Position numbers and translations under genes: made by a program. 36,139 nt of DNA from Eubacterium sp. (lineage in GTDB: Bacteria > Bacillota > Clostridia > Lachnospirales > Lachnospiraceae), in the NCBI GenBank assembly GCA_017965495.1, contig JAGCPW010000066.1, forward strand, positions 1 through 36,139, given 5' to 3'. Below are positions 15,673 through 24,980 of the stretch, piece after piece (position 1 is the first letter of the stretch; the number at the start of each line of letters is the position of its first letter). The notes under the pieces were generated by a model that was given only the letters and a program-made list of their open reading frames with translations, had not been told where the DNA came from and made no database searches.

Positions 15673-16536
15673 TTATTCTTCTAAAATGTGTTTAATCATT
15701 GAGTTTTCAACATCTTCAGCTTCATCCGGCAAATAACCTGTAAAAGTGACAATAAGTTTTTCGTCACGTAGTACCAAACAATGCTGACCCCACTTACCAC
15801 TAATATAAAAACCATCTTTGTATTTCCAAATATAAAAACCATAGCCATATCTATCGTTTTCAATTTGAACTGATGTAGCCATATCTACATACTCTTCAGA
15901 AAGTATTCTCTTTCCGTTGTAAACTCCTTTGTTGTACAAAAGAATTCCTAGTTTACTTATTTCATGAAGTGTCATTCTCATCATTGATGCGCCAAAGAAA
16001 TATCCGTCCGGATCTCTGTAATAATAATCCACATCTATATCTAATGGTTTAATAATCTCTCTGTCTATAAACTCCCATAAATCTTCGCCCACTGCAAAGT
16101 TAAGCGCAAGTCCCACATAGTACGGGCAAATATTGCAGTAATAAAATGAGTTGTTATCTGGGTCTTGAACTGGAAGGCTAAAACAGAAATCCAAATAACT
16201 CTTACCTTCAGGTCTAAATGGATAACCAGGAACTGACATAGTAAGAAGTCTTCTAATAGAAAGTTTTCTCAAATCTTCTATTATCTTTGAATCGTACTTT
16301 TTGTAAATCTCTTCTGGAATATAATCGAAGATGTTTTTGTCTAGGTCGAATAGACCTCTGTCATAAGCGATACCTACCGCTATCGACAAAACTGTCTTGG
16401 TACAAGAAAAAATCTCATGAGGAGTGTCTTTAGTATCGCCCCACTCATGAGTTAATTTTAAATCCTCGTACACTTCTACGCCGTATATATTCCAATCTTT
16501 CTTTTTTATTTCATCAATAAATCCATCAAAATTCAT
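15673..16536 (-). CDS. Beta-lactamase-fold serine hydrolase (class C/esterase type)
   Basis: 287 residues, no signal peptide, so cytoplasmic. The SxxK motif is S44-C-T-K47 in IFSCTKTVLSIAVG, and the Y-x-N motif is Y133-C-N135. The third motif is not KTG but lies around SGKWGQHCLV. This pattern fits the esterase-like branch of the 'beta-lactamase' family rather than a drug-degrading beta-lactamase, which would normally be exported. Substrate unknown; esters or small amides are possible. It is divergent from the subtilase gene and upstream of the lipoprotein gene. I would not assign antibiotic resistance to it. Confidence 0.8.
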   Translation of the reverse strand: MNFDGFIDEIKKKDWNIYGVEVYEDLKLTHEWGDTKDTPHEIFSCTKTVLSIAVGIAYDRGLFDLDKNIFDYIPEEIYKKYDSKIIEDLRKLSIRRLLTMSVPGYPFRPEGKSYLDFCFSLPVQDPDNNSFYYCNICPYYVGLALNFAVGEDLWEFIDREIIKPLDIDVDYYYRDPDGYFFGASMMRMTLHEISKLGILLYNKGVYNGKRILSEEYVDMATSVQIENDRYGYGFYIWKYKDGFYISGKWGQHCLVLRDEKLIVTFTGYLPDEAEDVENSMIKHILEE

Positions 16537-16605
16537 ATTTATTCCCTCATAAAAATTATAATAAAAAAATACAGTTTCTACAACGAAAAACTCACTCTAT
16601 TCTTT

Positions 16606-16634
16606 TTATAATTAAGTACCAAATATGTTATAAT
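16606..16634 (+). promoter_or_regulatory. Subtilase gene promoter (extended -10)
   Basis: TG-T-TATAAT with the -10 at 16629-16634 is an extended -10. The -35 position 17 bases upstream reads TTATAA, a poor match. Transcription would start near 16641, leaving a leader of about 67 bases before the AAAGGAGG box and ATG at 16708. Confidence 0.65.
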
Positions 16635-16707
16635 TTTACTTAAGTAACGAACGGATAATTAAAACTAAATATTACTAGATAAAAAGACAATACAAAGGAG
16701 GTTATGT

Positions 16708-19700
16708 ATGTCTAAAAGAATTATCAAAAGAGCGCTTGCTCTAGTACTATCGGTTGCGATGGTATTTTCTTTTAATGCCTTTGACTTGGGAATAGATGCT
16801 AAGGCGGAGCAAACAGTAAAGCTTGAAAAAGGAACTTATGAACCAGGTGATGCTATCGTTATGATAGAAAATAAAAAAATAGATAAAGAAAATGCATCAC
16901 TTAAATCTGTTAAGAAAGACGATCAGATAGGCGATGACTTTGGTGATATTATGAATTCCACTTACGATAGTAAGGATATAGCCAAAGAGGCTTCATCACT
17001 AGTTGATATTATTGGTGAAAGCCTAGATGATTTTGTAATTGAAGATTCTGCTATTATTGATAAATATACTTTTGCACTTGTACATTCAGATAGTATCAGC
17101 ACTAAATCATTAATTACTAAACTTTCTTCAAACGACAACATTTATAAAGCAGAGGCTAACTATAAACTTGAAATGCAATCATATACACCATATGAAGCTG
17201 ATGACTTTTTAAGTTCTACTGCTTATCACGCTAACAGTTCTTTGGCGGAAAATACTGGCGGAAGAGTTGTAGATAACCGTGGTGTGGACGATGAGAAAGT
17301 AAACTCAATTAACGCATCAACTGGTTGGGCACAAATAAACCCTTCTGGTCCAGAAAATGTTGTTGCCGTTATAGACTCGGGTGTTCGTGCTACTCACGAG
17401 GATTTAAAAGATATGATGTGGACAAACCCTGGAAATATTGGTCTTAAAGGTACGCATGGATATTGCTTCGGAATAAACGAGGATGATCCAACATTTGACC
17501 CAGTAGGACATGGAACTCACTGTGCAGGTATTATTGGTGCCGAGGCCAACAACGGAAAAGGTACTCTCGGTGTTGGTTCTAAATCTAATGTTAAAATAAT
17601 GGGAATCAGTATCGAAGGAAAATACGATGAAGGTTTTGAGCCTCCACTCTATTCTTATGTGGGAGCTTTTTACTACATAGCTAAAGCCAAAGAGGCTGGA
17701 GTAAATATAGTGGCTACAAACTGTTCTTGGTCACAAGGTTCTCCTAGCAGTTATATCTTTGATTCTCTAATCGATTTGATTGGTGAAAAAGGTGTACTTA
17801 CATGTATCGCTGCTGGTAACGATCACATTAATTCTGATTTTAAAACTGACCCACCAGTTTCTACTGCTAGCGATTACGCTGTAGTGGTAGGTTGTGGTAC
17901 TAATGACATTGACACTCCAGCTGGTTTTTCCAATTATGGAAAACAAACTGTCGATTTATTTGCTCCGGGCTTTAACATAGTATCATCCGTGGCTTCACCT
18001 ACATATTTCCCAGATATGTATGAAAACGATGCTATTAACGACAGCACAGATTACTATGGAGAATTTAGAAAAGACACTGTAATTACTGACAACAATGTAA
18101 CTCCTGAAGTGAAAGCAGGAACTACTACCAAACAGTTTGGCGAATCATTCTTCAAACAACAGATTTCCGAAATGGATAAACATGAGGTGGATCACCTAGA
18201 CCCTGCTACTTCTACACTATCCATTGACCCAACTACATATATTAGTAATTCTGAAAATGCAGCTTCACTTAAGTGGACTCTTACGGATGCCGAAGGTGGC
18301 GGAAGTTACTTCCTATGCTTCCCTTACGACAAAGATTCTGCTACTACAGGTGCTGATAATACAAGATTCTCATGTATGTTCCAATTTGGAGATATTCCAA
18401 AAGGTCTTAATGCAAGAGTTGAGGTGGCTGATATTGTGGAACAAGACGATGGTACTTTAGTTCCAGCTGGTCAAGGAAAGAGTATGGGTGGATCGTCCAT
18501 CGACAATGTTAAGATGGCTAGACACATTTATACAGATACTTCAAATGAACAAGACATGGATTATATCTATCCTGCAGATGATGTAGAAGGCAAAAAGGTT
18601 GGTCTTGGAATAATAATAACTCCTGTTACTGAAAAATGGAAAATAGGCGAAAAACATGACATAACACTATCAATTGATTCACTAGCTATGTCTAAGCCGG
18701 ACATAGAATTGGACGCAGACTCAGCATACGATGTATATTCAGGTACATCTATGGCTTCTCCTGCATGTGCTGGAGCAGTTGCTACTATCTGCGCAATGAA
18801 CCCAAAAGAAGAATCACAATCTCAAGCTGACTACGTAAAAGAAATCAAATCTATTCTACTAACATCTGTTAAAAAGTCAGATGCTTTAGAAGATTTATGT
18901 GGTACAAGCGGTAACTTAGATTTAAACAACATATCTCCTAGCAAACCAGCTCTAATTGATGCTAAGGTTAATGTAGACAAAAAGACTATTACTCTATCTG
19001 GTAGAAATATGAAGGATGGCGTTAGTTTGAAATACCAGCGTGCTGCCAAGGAAGGTTCTGCTCCTACTACTATACCTGTTACCAAGTCAGATAACGATAT
19101 GTATGTAGAATTTGCAGCGGACGGAAAAACTGCAACTATATACAATGCTACTTCTCTCATTAACACATACACAGAATTCTTTGTGACAAAAGCTAATGGT
19201 GAAGAAGGAAAAGGTACATACTTCCTAGTTAAGGGTGAAAAGAAACCTACTCTCATAGATTCTGAATCTGTGGTAATGAATTCAGCAGATCAATACCCTG
19301 ACTATCAGTTAGTATCTAATGCACTTGGTACTGAATTATTTGCCATAGACAAATCAGAAAAATCTATTTCAAAATTGATTGATAACAAGTTAACTAAAGT
19401 TTATAAAAAGAGTGTTGCCACCGCATTTAAAGACTACTTAATTGAAAAAGAAGGAGATACTTATTCAATCTATAATGATTACAATATAGGTCCTATTCTT
19501 AATTGCGACACATTCTGTATTAATGGAGAACTATTTGATTTTATTGCAGCACTTCCATATGATGACGAAAAGCCTACCCGTGTTTTCCTAGCAAATATGA
19601 ACTTGAATGCTAAAGATTTAAAATGGACGTTTAAAGAAATAGACGATGGTGATGCATTTACAAACACTCTAAATAGTATAGATGACGGAGTTATTATAGA

Positions 19701-20643
19701 TGGCAAAATCTATATGCTTAAATCCTACTACGATGAAGTGACAAGCTTTGTTTCTTACAAAGAACTACTTTCGTTTGATATTGATAACCTAAGCCTTACT
19801 AGAGTAGGTAGGTTTGATTGTACAGATAGACAACTCCACTTATTCACTTCACACGATAAACTATATGCAGTATTTGGTTCATATACTCCTGAGGGAGAGA
19901 CAAATGAGGAGATTGGCCAGAACGTATATTGTTATGATAATAATCAATGGACTATTCAAGATGTAAAATTACCATATATCGGAAAGCCTAGTACTTTCTA
20001 CGAATTGAGAAACATAGAATTTAACTACGCTCACACTCTAAACGGCGTATTAATGGTTGGTAATACCCTTGATGGATACGGTAACATTTATGTATTTGAC
20101 GCAGAAAAGAACACTGTTGTTCCTACTAACTTTACTACTGATGATGGCATAGCGGATAACTTAAGAAGGTCTGCTGTAGCTACCAAGGCTGGTATTTACT
20201 ACATTCAAGAAAATGTGGGAACACAGACAAAGGGATATGAACTATATTTGATTCCTGCAGATAGCGGGGCTTATGATAGCATCTTCCCTATTGATCCTAA
20301 GCCTACCCCACCTTCACCTACGCCTTCAGTAACTAAACCAGGCAAGGCAAAGATTAGCAAGATTGCTAAGAGAAAGAAATCTGCCAAGAAGATGAAGATT
20401 ACTCTTAAAAAGGTTAAGGGAGCTAAAGGATATCAGGTAGCTGTATATAAGACAAAGAAAAATGCTAAGAAGAACAAGAAAGCTTTAATCAAGAAATACA
20501 TTAAGAAAGTTAAATACACTATCAAGTCTAAGAAGTTTAAGAATAAGAAAACACTTTATGTGAAAGCTAGAGCTTACAAGTTAGACGGCAAGAAGAAAGT
20601 ATTTGGCGCTTGGAGTAAGATAAAGAAATCTAAAGCTAAATAA
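16708..20643 (+). CDS. Large secreted subtilisin-like (S8) serine protease with C-terminal lysine-rich module
   Basis: 1311 residues. A signal peptide covers about 1-33 (ends DAKA), then a propeptide of about 150 residues. The S8 triad is D223 (VIDSGVRATHEDL), H268 (GHGTHCAGI) and S681 (SGTSMASPACAGA), with oxyanion N371 (AAGND). N371 to S681 spans 310 residues against about 66 in subtilisin, so a domain of roughly 240 residues is inserted before the catalytic Ser. Then come a TIG/Ig-like segment (about 748-845), a region of repeated beta-strand motifs that looks like a Kelch-type propeller (about 850-1205), a Pro/Thr linker, and a lysine-rich fibronectin-III-like module (about 1214-1311). 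An AAAGGAGG box precedes the ATG. Likely cell-associated or secreted protein degradation; substrate unknown. Confidence 0.92.
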   Translation: MSKRIIKRALALVLSVAMVFSFNAFDLGIDAKAEQTVKLEKGTYEPGDAIVMIENKKIDKENASLKSVKKDDQIGDDFGDIMNSTYDSKDIAKEASSLVDIIGESLDDFVIEDSAIIDKYTFALVHSDSISTKSLITKLSSNDNIYKAEANYKLEMQSYTPYEADDFLSSTAYHANSSLAENTGGRVVDNRGVDDEKVNSINASTGWAQINPSGPENVVAVIDSGVRATHEDLKDMMWTNPGNIGLKGTHGYCFGINEDDPTFDPVGHGTHCAGIIGAEANNGKGTLGVGSKSNVKIMGISIEGKYDEGFEPPLYSYVGAFYYIAKAKEAGVNIVATNCSWSQGSPSSYIFDSLIDLIGEKGVLTCIAAGNDHINSDFKTDPPVSTASDYAVVVGCGTNDIDTPAGFSNYGKQTVDLFAPGFNIVSSVASPTYFPDMYENDAINDSTDYYGEFRKDTVITDNNVTPEVKAGTTTKQFGESFFKQQISEMDKHEVDHLDPATSTLSIDPTTYISNSENAASLKWTLTDAEGGGSYFLCFPYDKDSATTGADNTRFSCMFQFGDIPKGLNARVEVADIVEQDDGTLVPAGQGKSMGGSSIDNVKMARHIYTDTSNEQDMDYIYPADDVEGKKVGLGIIITPVTEKWKIGEKHDITLSIDSLAMSKPDIELDADSAYDVYSGTSMASPACAGAVATICAMNPKEESQSQADYVKEIKSILLTSVKKSDALEDLCGTSGNLDLNNISPSKPALIDAKVNVDKKTITLSGRNMKDGVSLKYQRAAKEGSAPTTIPVTKSDNDMYVEFAADGKTATIYNATSLINTYTEFFVTKANGEEGKGTYFLVKGEKKPTLIDSESVVMNSADQYPDYQLVSNALGTELFAIDKSEKSISKLIDNKLTKVYKKSVATAFKDYLIEKEGDTYSIYNDYNIGPILNCDTFCINGELFDFIAALPYDDEKPTRVFLANMNLNAKDLKWTFKEIDDGDAFTNTLNSIDDGVIIDGKIYMLKSYYDEVTSFVSYKELLSFDIDNLSLTRVGRFDCTDRQLHLFTSHDKLYAVFGSYTPEGETNEEIGQNVYCYDNNQWTIQDVKLPYIGKPSTFYELRNIEFNYAHTLNGVLMVGNTLDGYGNIYVFDAEKNTVVPTNFTTDDGIADNLRRSAVATKAGIYYIQENVGTQTKGYELYLIPADSGAYDSIFPIDPKPTPPSPTPSVTKPGKAKISKIAKRKKSAKKMKITLKKVKGAKGYQVAVYKTKKNAKKNKKALIKKYIKKVKYTIKSKKFKNKKTLYVKARAYKLDGKKKVFGAWSKIKKSKAK

Positions 20644-20650
20644 AAGCAAC

Positions 20651-20682
20651 AAAAAGGAGAGGTGTAAAAACCTCTCTTTTTT
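20651..20682. terminator. Shared terminator of the subtilase and amidotransferase genes
   Basis: GAGAGGT pairs with ACCTCTC around GTAAAA, with an A run on the left and a T run on the right, so it can act in both directions between the convergent genes. Confidence 0.9.
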
Positions 20683-21427
20683 ATAGACTTGAATAATTCA
20701 TAAAGATCATATCCATCTCTTCTTGAGTAGTGACATGTCCAAACTCATGTTTTTTACCTTCATGAATAAGATTTCCATCTTTATATACAAACAATTTATT
20801 TTGTTCTACTTCTTCCCAATCACCATCATCCAATGCCTGTGTAGAAAAAATAACACTTCCGTCCTTCTCCAATTTATGAAGAGTTCCACCCTCGTTTATA
20901 TGAACATAATAATATTCTCCGTCGTGTAAAATAAAGTTTAGTTTATTGTGCTCCGATAATTCTCTAGCAATACTTTCAATTAACTCTATTCTATCTAAAC
21001 TAACTTCCTCATTTATTCTGTCCATTATATAAAGAAGAACTTTTTCACTATCCGTTTTTCCTTTTTGCACCTCCTGGTATTTGTTTAAAACTGGTGCGTT
21101 AAAGATAGTACCGTTATGTGCAAATGTCCAAGTTCTTCCCTCTTTGTCTTTCTTCACAAAAGGGTGTGTGTTTTCTAATTCTATAAAGCCTTTGGTAGCA
21201 AGTCTTATGTGTGCAAGCATTTCTGCCGACGAAATAGGCCTTTCAAGCAATTCTTCTAACTTCTTACTCTCGCTCGCTCTCACTGGCTCACGATAGACTG
21301 TTAAGCCCTCGTCAAAAAACGCCATTCCCCATCCATTTGGATGCTCATCGCTATGGCTTATAAATGTTTTCAAGTATTCATTTAAATCTACTTTATGACT
21401 TGATGTCACTCCAAAAAGCTCGCACAT
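20681..21427 (-). CDS. Class II glutamine amidotransferase-like amidohydrolase (YafJ/EgtC type)
   Basis: 248 residues. The nucleophile is C2, exposed after Met removal (MCELFGVTSSHKVD). Typical Ntn-hydrolase signatures follow: NGWGMAFFDEG, AHIRLATKGFIELENTHPF and WTFAHNGTIFN. There is no synthase domain, so it belongs to the stand-alone YafJ/EgtC-like group. EgtC removes a gamma-glutamyl group in ergothioneine synthesis. The start lies 35 bases inside the upstream glutamate-cysteine ligase-like gene, indicating tight coupling. That partnership mirrors EgtA/EgtC and suggests hydrolysis of a gamma-glutamyl amide, but no egtB or egtD is in the window. Last gene of the iscS operon. Confidence 0.88.
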   Translation of the reverse strand: MCELFGVTSSHKVDLNEYLKTFISHSDEHPNGWGMAFFDEGLTVYREPVRASESKKLEELLERPISSAEMLAHIRLATKGFIELENTHPFVKKDKEGRTWTFAHNGTIFNAPVLNKYQEVQKGKTDSEKVLLYIMDRINEEVSLDRIELIESIARELSEHNKLNFILHDGEYYYVHINEGGTLHKLEKDGSVIFSTQALDDGDWEEVEQNKLFVYKDGNLIHEGKKHEFGHVTTQEEMDMIFMNYSSL

Positions 21428-22640
21428 TTTTTAAATACTCCTTGTCTTTTCCTTCCAGTCCATTATCAGCCAATTTCACCAATTCATCAGCCCATTCATA
21501 AGCAGTTTTTCCATCATATATTTTTGCATCAAAGCCATCTACTTTAATCTCATCAATAGCGCTTTGAATCTCATCTAATGATTTGATATTACTTAGATTT
21601 TCATCTAAGTAATCCAAGTTAGACTTATCATAGATTAGGCCTTTTAACAGTGCTGTAAAGCCAAGTGCTTTATCAATAGGCATACTGTCTGCCACTCTTA
21701 ACTCTATATAAGTCTTAACTCTATAATGGAAAAATCCCATTGAAAATACATGCTCAATAAGACTCTTGGTTTTATCTTGCAAATCACTTTCTGTTATCAC
21801 ACCTTTTTCTATAAGGTCTTTAGCACTATCATCTTTCACATACTCCGAGTCACCATCTTTAGTCAAAAGAATGAGCGGCATATTGTAGTTGATATCTGCT
21901 ATATCCTCATATCCAAATCCTTCATCTAATGAGCCTTTTAAAAATCCTGTTCTAGCAGGGTCTAAATCATCCCATTCCTGAATTCTTAAAAGATGTGTTT
22001 GTCCTTCATTTCCAGAAAGTGTGAAATCTTTCACTTCTTTGCTCTCAGCTATAATCATTAGTATTGGAGAAATCTTTTCTAGTACTCTAAGTTTCTTCGC
22101 CAAATCTTTCTCAGACTTATAGTCTATAGAAAGCTGTGTGGAAGCTGACGCACGCATCATATAACGTGAGTACTTTCCACTTTTACTTAGATATTCGTCC
22201 ATATACTTATATCTTATCTTTGGCGTAAGCGTAATATCGTCTGGTGTGGTAAGTCCTTGCTCTACCTTTGGCAAGTTTCCGTTTGTCACTATTTTGTAGC
22301 CACGCTCTTTAAACAGTGGCTCCCAAACTTTTATAAATTCTTTGTATATATATTCAATTTTCTCTAAATCTTTATAAGGATTGATACTTATTTCAAACTG
22401 ACAAGAAGGTTCTAGTGTTATTGCGTATTCATCTGTTGTGTAACCAACCGGATACCCATCCGAGTAATTCGTTTTAGCGTTTAATTTATCCGATACAGTT
22501 TCAATCAAATCAGTTATCTCTTCGAATCCTATCTGATCTCCATTTTCATCCACTACAAAGTGTTCTATCTCTAGTCCTAAATTGGTATGGTCAGTCTCTC
22601 CACTTCGAATGTATGAAACTATATCTTCTTTAAAACTCAT
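21393..22640 (-). CDS. Glutamate-cysteine ligase-like protein (GCS2/EgtA family)
   Basis: 415 residues. The N-terminus NLGLEIEHFVVDENG and the segment DEYAITLEPSCQFEISINPYKDLEKIE match the ATP-binding core of the GCS2 family (plant GSH1, EgtA). RASASTQLSIDYKSEKD and FHYRVKTYIELRVADSMP also fit. The family joins glutamate through its gamma-carboxyl to the amino group of cysteine or a related amine. It overlaps a class II amidohydrolase gene by 35 bases and lies 52 bases after cysK, the source of cysteine. No glutathione synthetase (gshB) is in the window. The product might be gamma-glutamylcysteine or another gamma-glutamyl compound; this is an inference. A 22-base-stem hairpin region precedes its ribosome binding site. 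Confidence 0.85.
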   Translation of the reverse strand: MSFKEDIVSYIRSGETDHTNLGLEIEHFVVDENGDQIGFEEITDLIETVSDKLNAKTNYSDGYPVGYTTDEYAITLEPSCQFEISINPYKDLEKIEYIYKEFIKVWEPLFKERGYKIVTNGNLPKVEQGLTTPDDITLTPKIRYKYMDEYLSKSGKYSRYMMRASASTQLSIDYKSEKDLAKKLRVLEKISPILMIIAESKEVKDFTLSGNEGQTHLLRIQEWDDLDPARTGFLKGSLDEGFGYEDIADINYNMPLILLTKDGDSEYVKDDSAKDLIEKGVITESDLQDKTKSLIEHVFSMGFFHYRVKTYIELRVADSMPIDKALGFTALLKGLIYDKSNLDYLDENLSNIKSLDEIQSAIDEIKVDGFDAKIYDGKTAYEWADELVKLADNGLEGKDKEYLKNVRAFWSDIKS

Positions 22641-22655
22641 ACACTCTCCTTTAAC

Positions 22656-22683
22656 AAATGAGAGGTTTTAACACCTCTCATTT
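22656..22683 (-). other. Intra-operon hairpin between cysK and the GCS2 gene
   Basis: AAATGAGAGGT pairs perfectly with ACCTCTCATTT around a 6-base loop. On the minus strand it is followed by GTTAAAGGAGAG, the ribosome binding site of the next gene, rather than by a T run. It may be a weak terminator, a processing site or a 3'-end stabiliser that lowers expression of the last two genes relative to cysK. Confidence 0.65.
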
Positions 22684-22692
22684 ATTAATTTA

Positions 22693-23628
22693 TTATTCTT
22701 CTGTAAATAACGCTGTTGAGTAATATCTATCGCCACTATCTGGTAGCAATGCCACTATAGTTTTGCCTTTGTTTTCTGGTCTCTTTGCTAGTTCAATAGC
22801 TCCGTATAATGCTGCTCCAGATGAGATACCTACTGAGATACCTTCCTTCTTAGCCAAATACTTAGCTGTCTCGAAAGCCTTCTCGTTAGGTGCCTTAAAG
22901 ACTTCGTCATATACATCTGTATTTAACACATCTGGCACAAATCCTGCACCGATACCTTGAATCTTATGAGGACCTGCTTGTCCTTCTGATAATACAGGAG
23001 AATCTTCTGGCTCAAGAGCTACCACCTTGATATCTGGGTTTTGCTCTTTCAAATATTCGCCCACTCCTGTCACTGTTCCACCAGTACCAACACCTGCGAT
23101 AAAGATATCTACATCACCATCAGTATCTTTATAAATTTCTGGTCCTGTAGTTTCTTTATGAATCTTAGGGTTAGCTGGGTTTACAAACTGTCCTGGGATA
23201 AAGCTGTTAGGAATTTCTTCTGCTAACTCATTAGCTTTTGCGATAGCACCCTTCATTCCGTTTGCTCCATCTGTAAGAACAAGTTCTGCGCCGTATGCCT
23301 TAAGAATGTTTCTTCTCTCAACACTCATAGTGTCAGGCATTGTTAGGATAATTCTATATCCCTTTGCTGCAGCTATAGCAGCTAAGCCGATTCCTGTGTT
23401 TCCTGATGTAGGCTCAATAATAACTGAACCTTCTTTTAATAAACCTTGTTCCTCAGCATCATCAAGCATAGCCTTAGCTATTCTATCTTTGACACTTCCT
23501 GCTGGGTTAAAGTACTCAAGCTTTACTATAATCTTAGCCTCTAATCCCAAATCTTTTTCAATATTTGTAACTTCAACTAATGGAGTGTTTCCAATTAGTC
23601 CAAGTGTTCCTTTATATATATTCGCCAT
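22693..23628 (-). CDS. cysK: Cysteine synthase (O-acetylserine sulfhydrylase)
   Basis: Makes cysteine from O-acetylserine and sulfide with PLP. 311 residues. PLP Lys is K47 in [21 protein letters not shown] binds the substrate carboxylate; [15 protein letters not shown] binds the PLP phosphate. The C-terminus has [13 protein letters not shown]. The length is typical of the CysK A-isozyme; CysK versus CysM cannot be fully separated by eye, but the motifs favour CysK. It lies 34 bases after metY in the Rrf2-linked operon, where sulfur supply is coupled to Fe-S assembly. Confidence 0.96.
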   Translation of the reverse strand: MANIYKGTLGLIGNTPLVEVTNIEKDLGLEAKIIVKLEYFNPAGSVKDRIAKAMLDDAEEQGLLKEGSVIIEPTSGNTGIGLAAIAAAKGYRIILTMPDTMSVERRNILKAYGAELVLTDGANGMKGAIAKANELAEEIPNSFIPGQFVNPANPKIHKETTGPEIYKDTDGDVDIFIAGVGTGGTVTGVGEYLKEQNPDIKVVALEPEDSPVLSEGQAGPHKIQGIGAGFVPDVLNTDVYDEVFKAPNEKAFETAKYLAKKEGISVGISSGAALYGAIELAKRPENKGKTIVALLPDSGDRYYSTALFTEE

Positions 23629-23662
23629 TTTCTTTTACCTCTCTTCGATTAATTATACACTA

Positions 23663-24946
23663 TTATTTGATAGCATCAAATCCGTTTTCAAGATCGGCAA
23701 TGATATCGTCTATGTTTTCAGTACCGATAGAAAGACGAATTGTGCTTCCAGTAATTCCAATATCCGCTAACTCTTCAGTAGTTAACTGAGAGTGTGTAGT
23801 AGATGCTGGATGAATTACAAGACTCTTAAGATCTGCCACATTTGCTAGAAGTGAAAAGATCTTTAAGTTGTCTATAAACTTCCACGCTTCTTCCTGGCCG
23901 CCTTTAATATCAAATGTAAATATAGAACCGCCACCGTTAGGGAAATACTTCTTGTATAGCTCATGGTTTGGATGGTTCTCTAATGATGGATGATTTACAT
24001 GTTCCACCTGTGGATGGTTGCTTAAGAACTCAACCACTTTCTTAGTATTCTCTGCATGTCTTTCTACTCTTAGAGACAATGTCTCAATTCCCTGTAATAG
24101 CAAGAATGCGTTGAATGGTGAAATAGCTGCTCCAGTATCACGAAGCAAAATTGCTCTAATGTAAGTAACAAATGCTGCTGGTCCCACTGCATCGTAGAAT
24201 GATACTCCATGATAACTTGGGTTAGGATCTGCAATGTTAGGGAATTTGCCAGCTGCTTTGTAATCAAACTTTCCAGACTCAACAATAATTCCACCCAAAG
24301 TAGTTCCGTGGCCACCTAAGAATTTGGTAGCAGAATGAACTACTATATCAGCGCCATGCTCAAATGGTCTGATAAGATATGGTGTTCCAAAAGTATTATC
24401 AATTACTAGTGGAATGTTGTTTTTGTGTGCAATTTCTGCTAGAGCGTCAATATCAGGAATATCACTGTTTGGATTTCCTAATGTCTCAATAAAGATTGCT
24501 CTAGTATCTTCCTCTATAGCACTTTCTACTTCCTCTAAATTATGTACATCTACAAAAGTAGTTTTAATATCGTACTGTGGTAGTGTGTGCGCCAAAAGAT
24601 TGTATGTACCACCATAAATGCTCTTCTGAGCCACAATATGTCCACCATTAGCAGCTAGTGCTTGAATGGTGTAACTGATAGCTGCAGCACCTGAAGAAAC
24701 CGCCAAAGCAGCACTTCCGCCTTCTAGGGCAGCCACTCTTTCTTCTAACACACCCTGTGTAGAGTTAGTAAGTCTTCCATAAATGTTTCCTGGGTCAGCC
24801 AATCCAAATCTGTCAGCTGCATGTTTACTATCATGGAAAACGTATGCTGTTGTCTGATAAATAGGAACTGCTCTAGAATCCGTTGCTGGATCTGCCTGTT
24901 CCTGACCTACGTGTAACTGTAATGTTTCAAATTTATATTCACTCAT
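23663..24946 (-). CDS. metY: O-acetylhomoserine aminocarboxypropyltransferase (sulfhydrylase)
   Basis: PLP enzyme that makes homocysteine from O-acetylhomoserine and sulfide. 427 residues, the longer MetY length rather than that of MetB/MetC (about 380-400). The N-terminus FETLQLHVGQEQADPATDSR and PLP Lys K208 in VVHSATKFLGGHGTTLGG are typical of MetY. The C-terminal VIHPASTTHSQL is also diagnostic. It shares the transcript with iscU (34-base gap upstream) and cysK (34-base gap downstream), giving direct sulfide assimilation into both sulfur amino acids. Confidence 0.95.
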   Translation of the reverse strand: MSEYKFETLQLHVGQEQADPATDSRAVPIYQTTAYVFHDSKHAADRFGLADPGNIYGRLTNSTQGVLEERVAALEGGSAALAVSSGAAAISYTIQALAANGGHIVAQKSIYGGTYNLLAHTLPQYDIKTTFVDVHNLEEVESAIEEDTRAIFIETLGNPNSDIPDIDALAEIAHKNNIPLVIDNTFGTPYLIRPFEHGADIVVHSATKFLGGHGTTLGGIIVESGKFDYKAAGKFPNIADPNPSYHGVSFYDAVGPAAFVTYIRAILLRDTGAAISPFNAFLLLQGIETLSLRVERHAENTKKVVEFLSNHPQVEHVNHPSLENHPNHELYKKYFPNGGGSIFTFDIKGGQEEAWKFIDNLKIFSLLANVADLKSLVIHPASTTHSQLTTEELADIGITGSTIRLSIGTENIDDIIADLENGFDAIK

Positions 24947-24980
24947 TTTTAAAATCTCCTTTTTCTTTAAATCTTTTGTT

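Noticed and set aside
15673-16536. Antibiotic-resistance beta-lactamase
   Set aside because: There is no signal peptide and no KTG motif; the SxxK/YxN pattern is equally that of esterase-like relatives.
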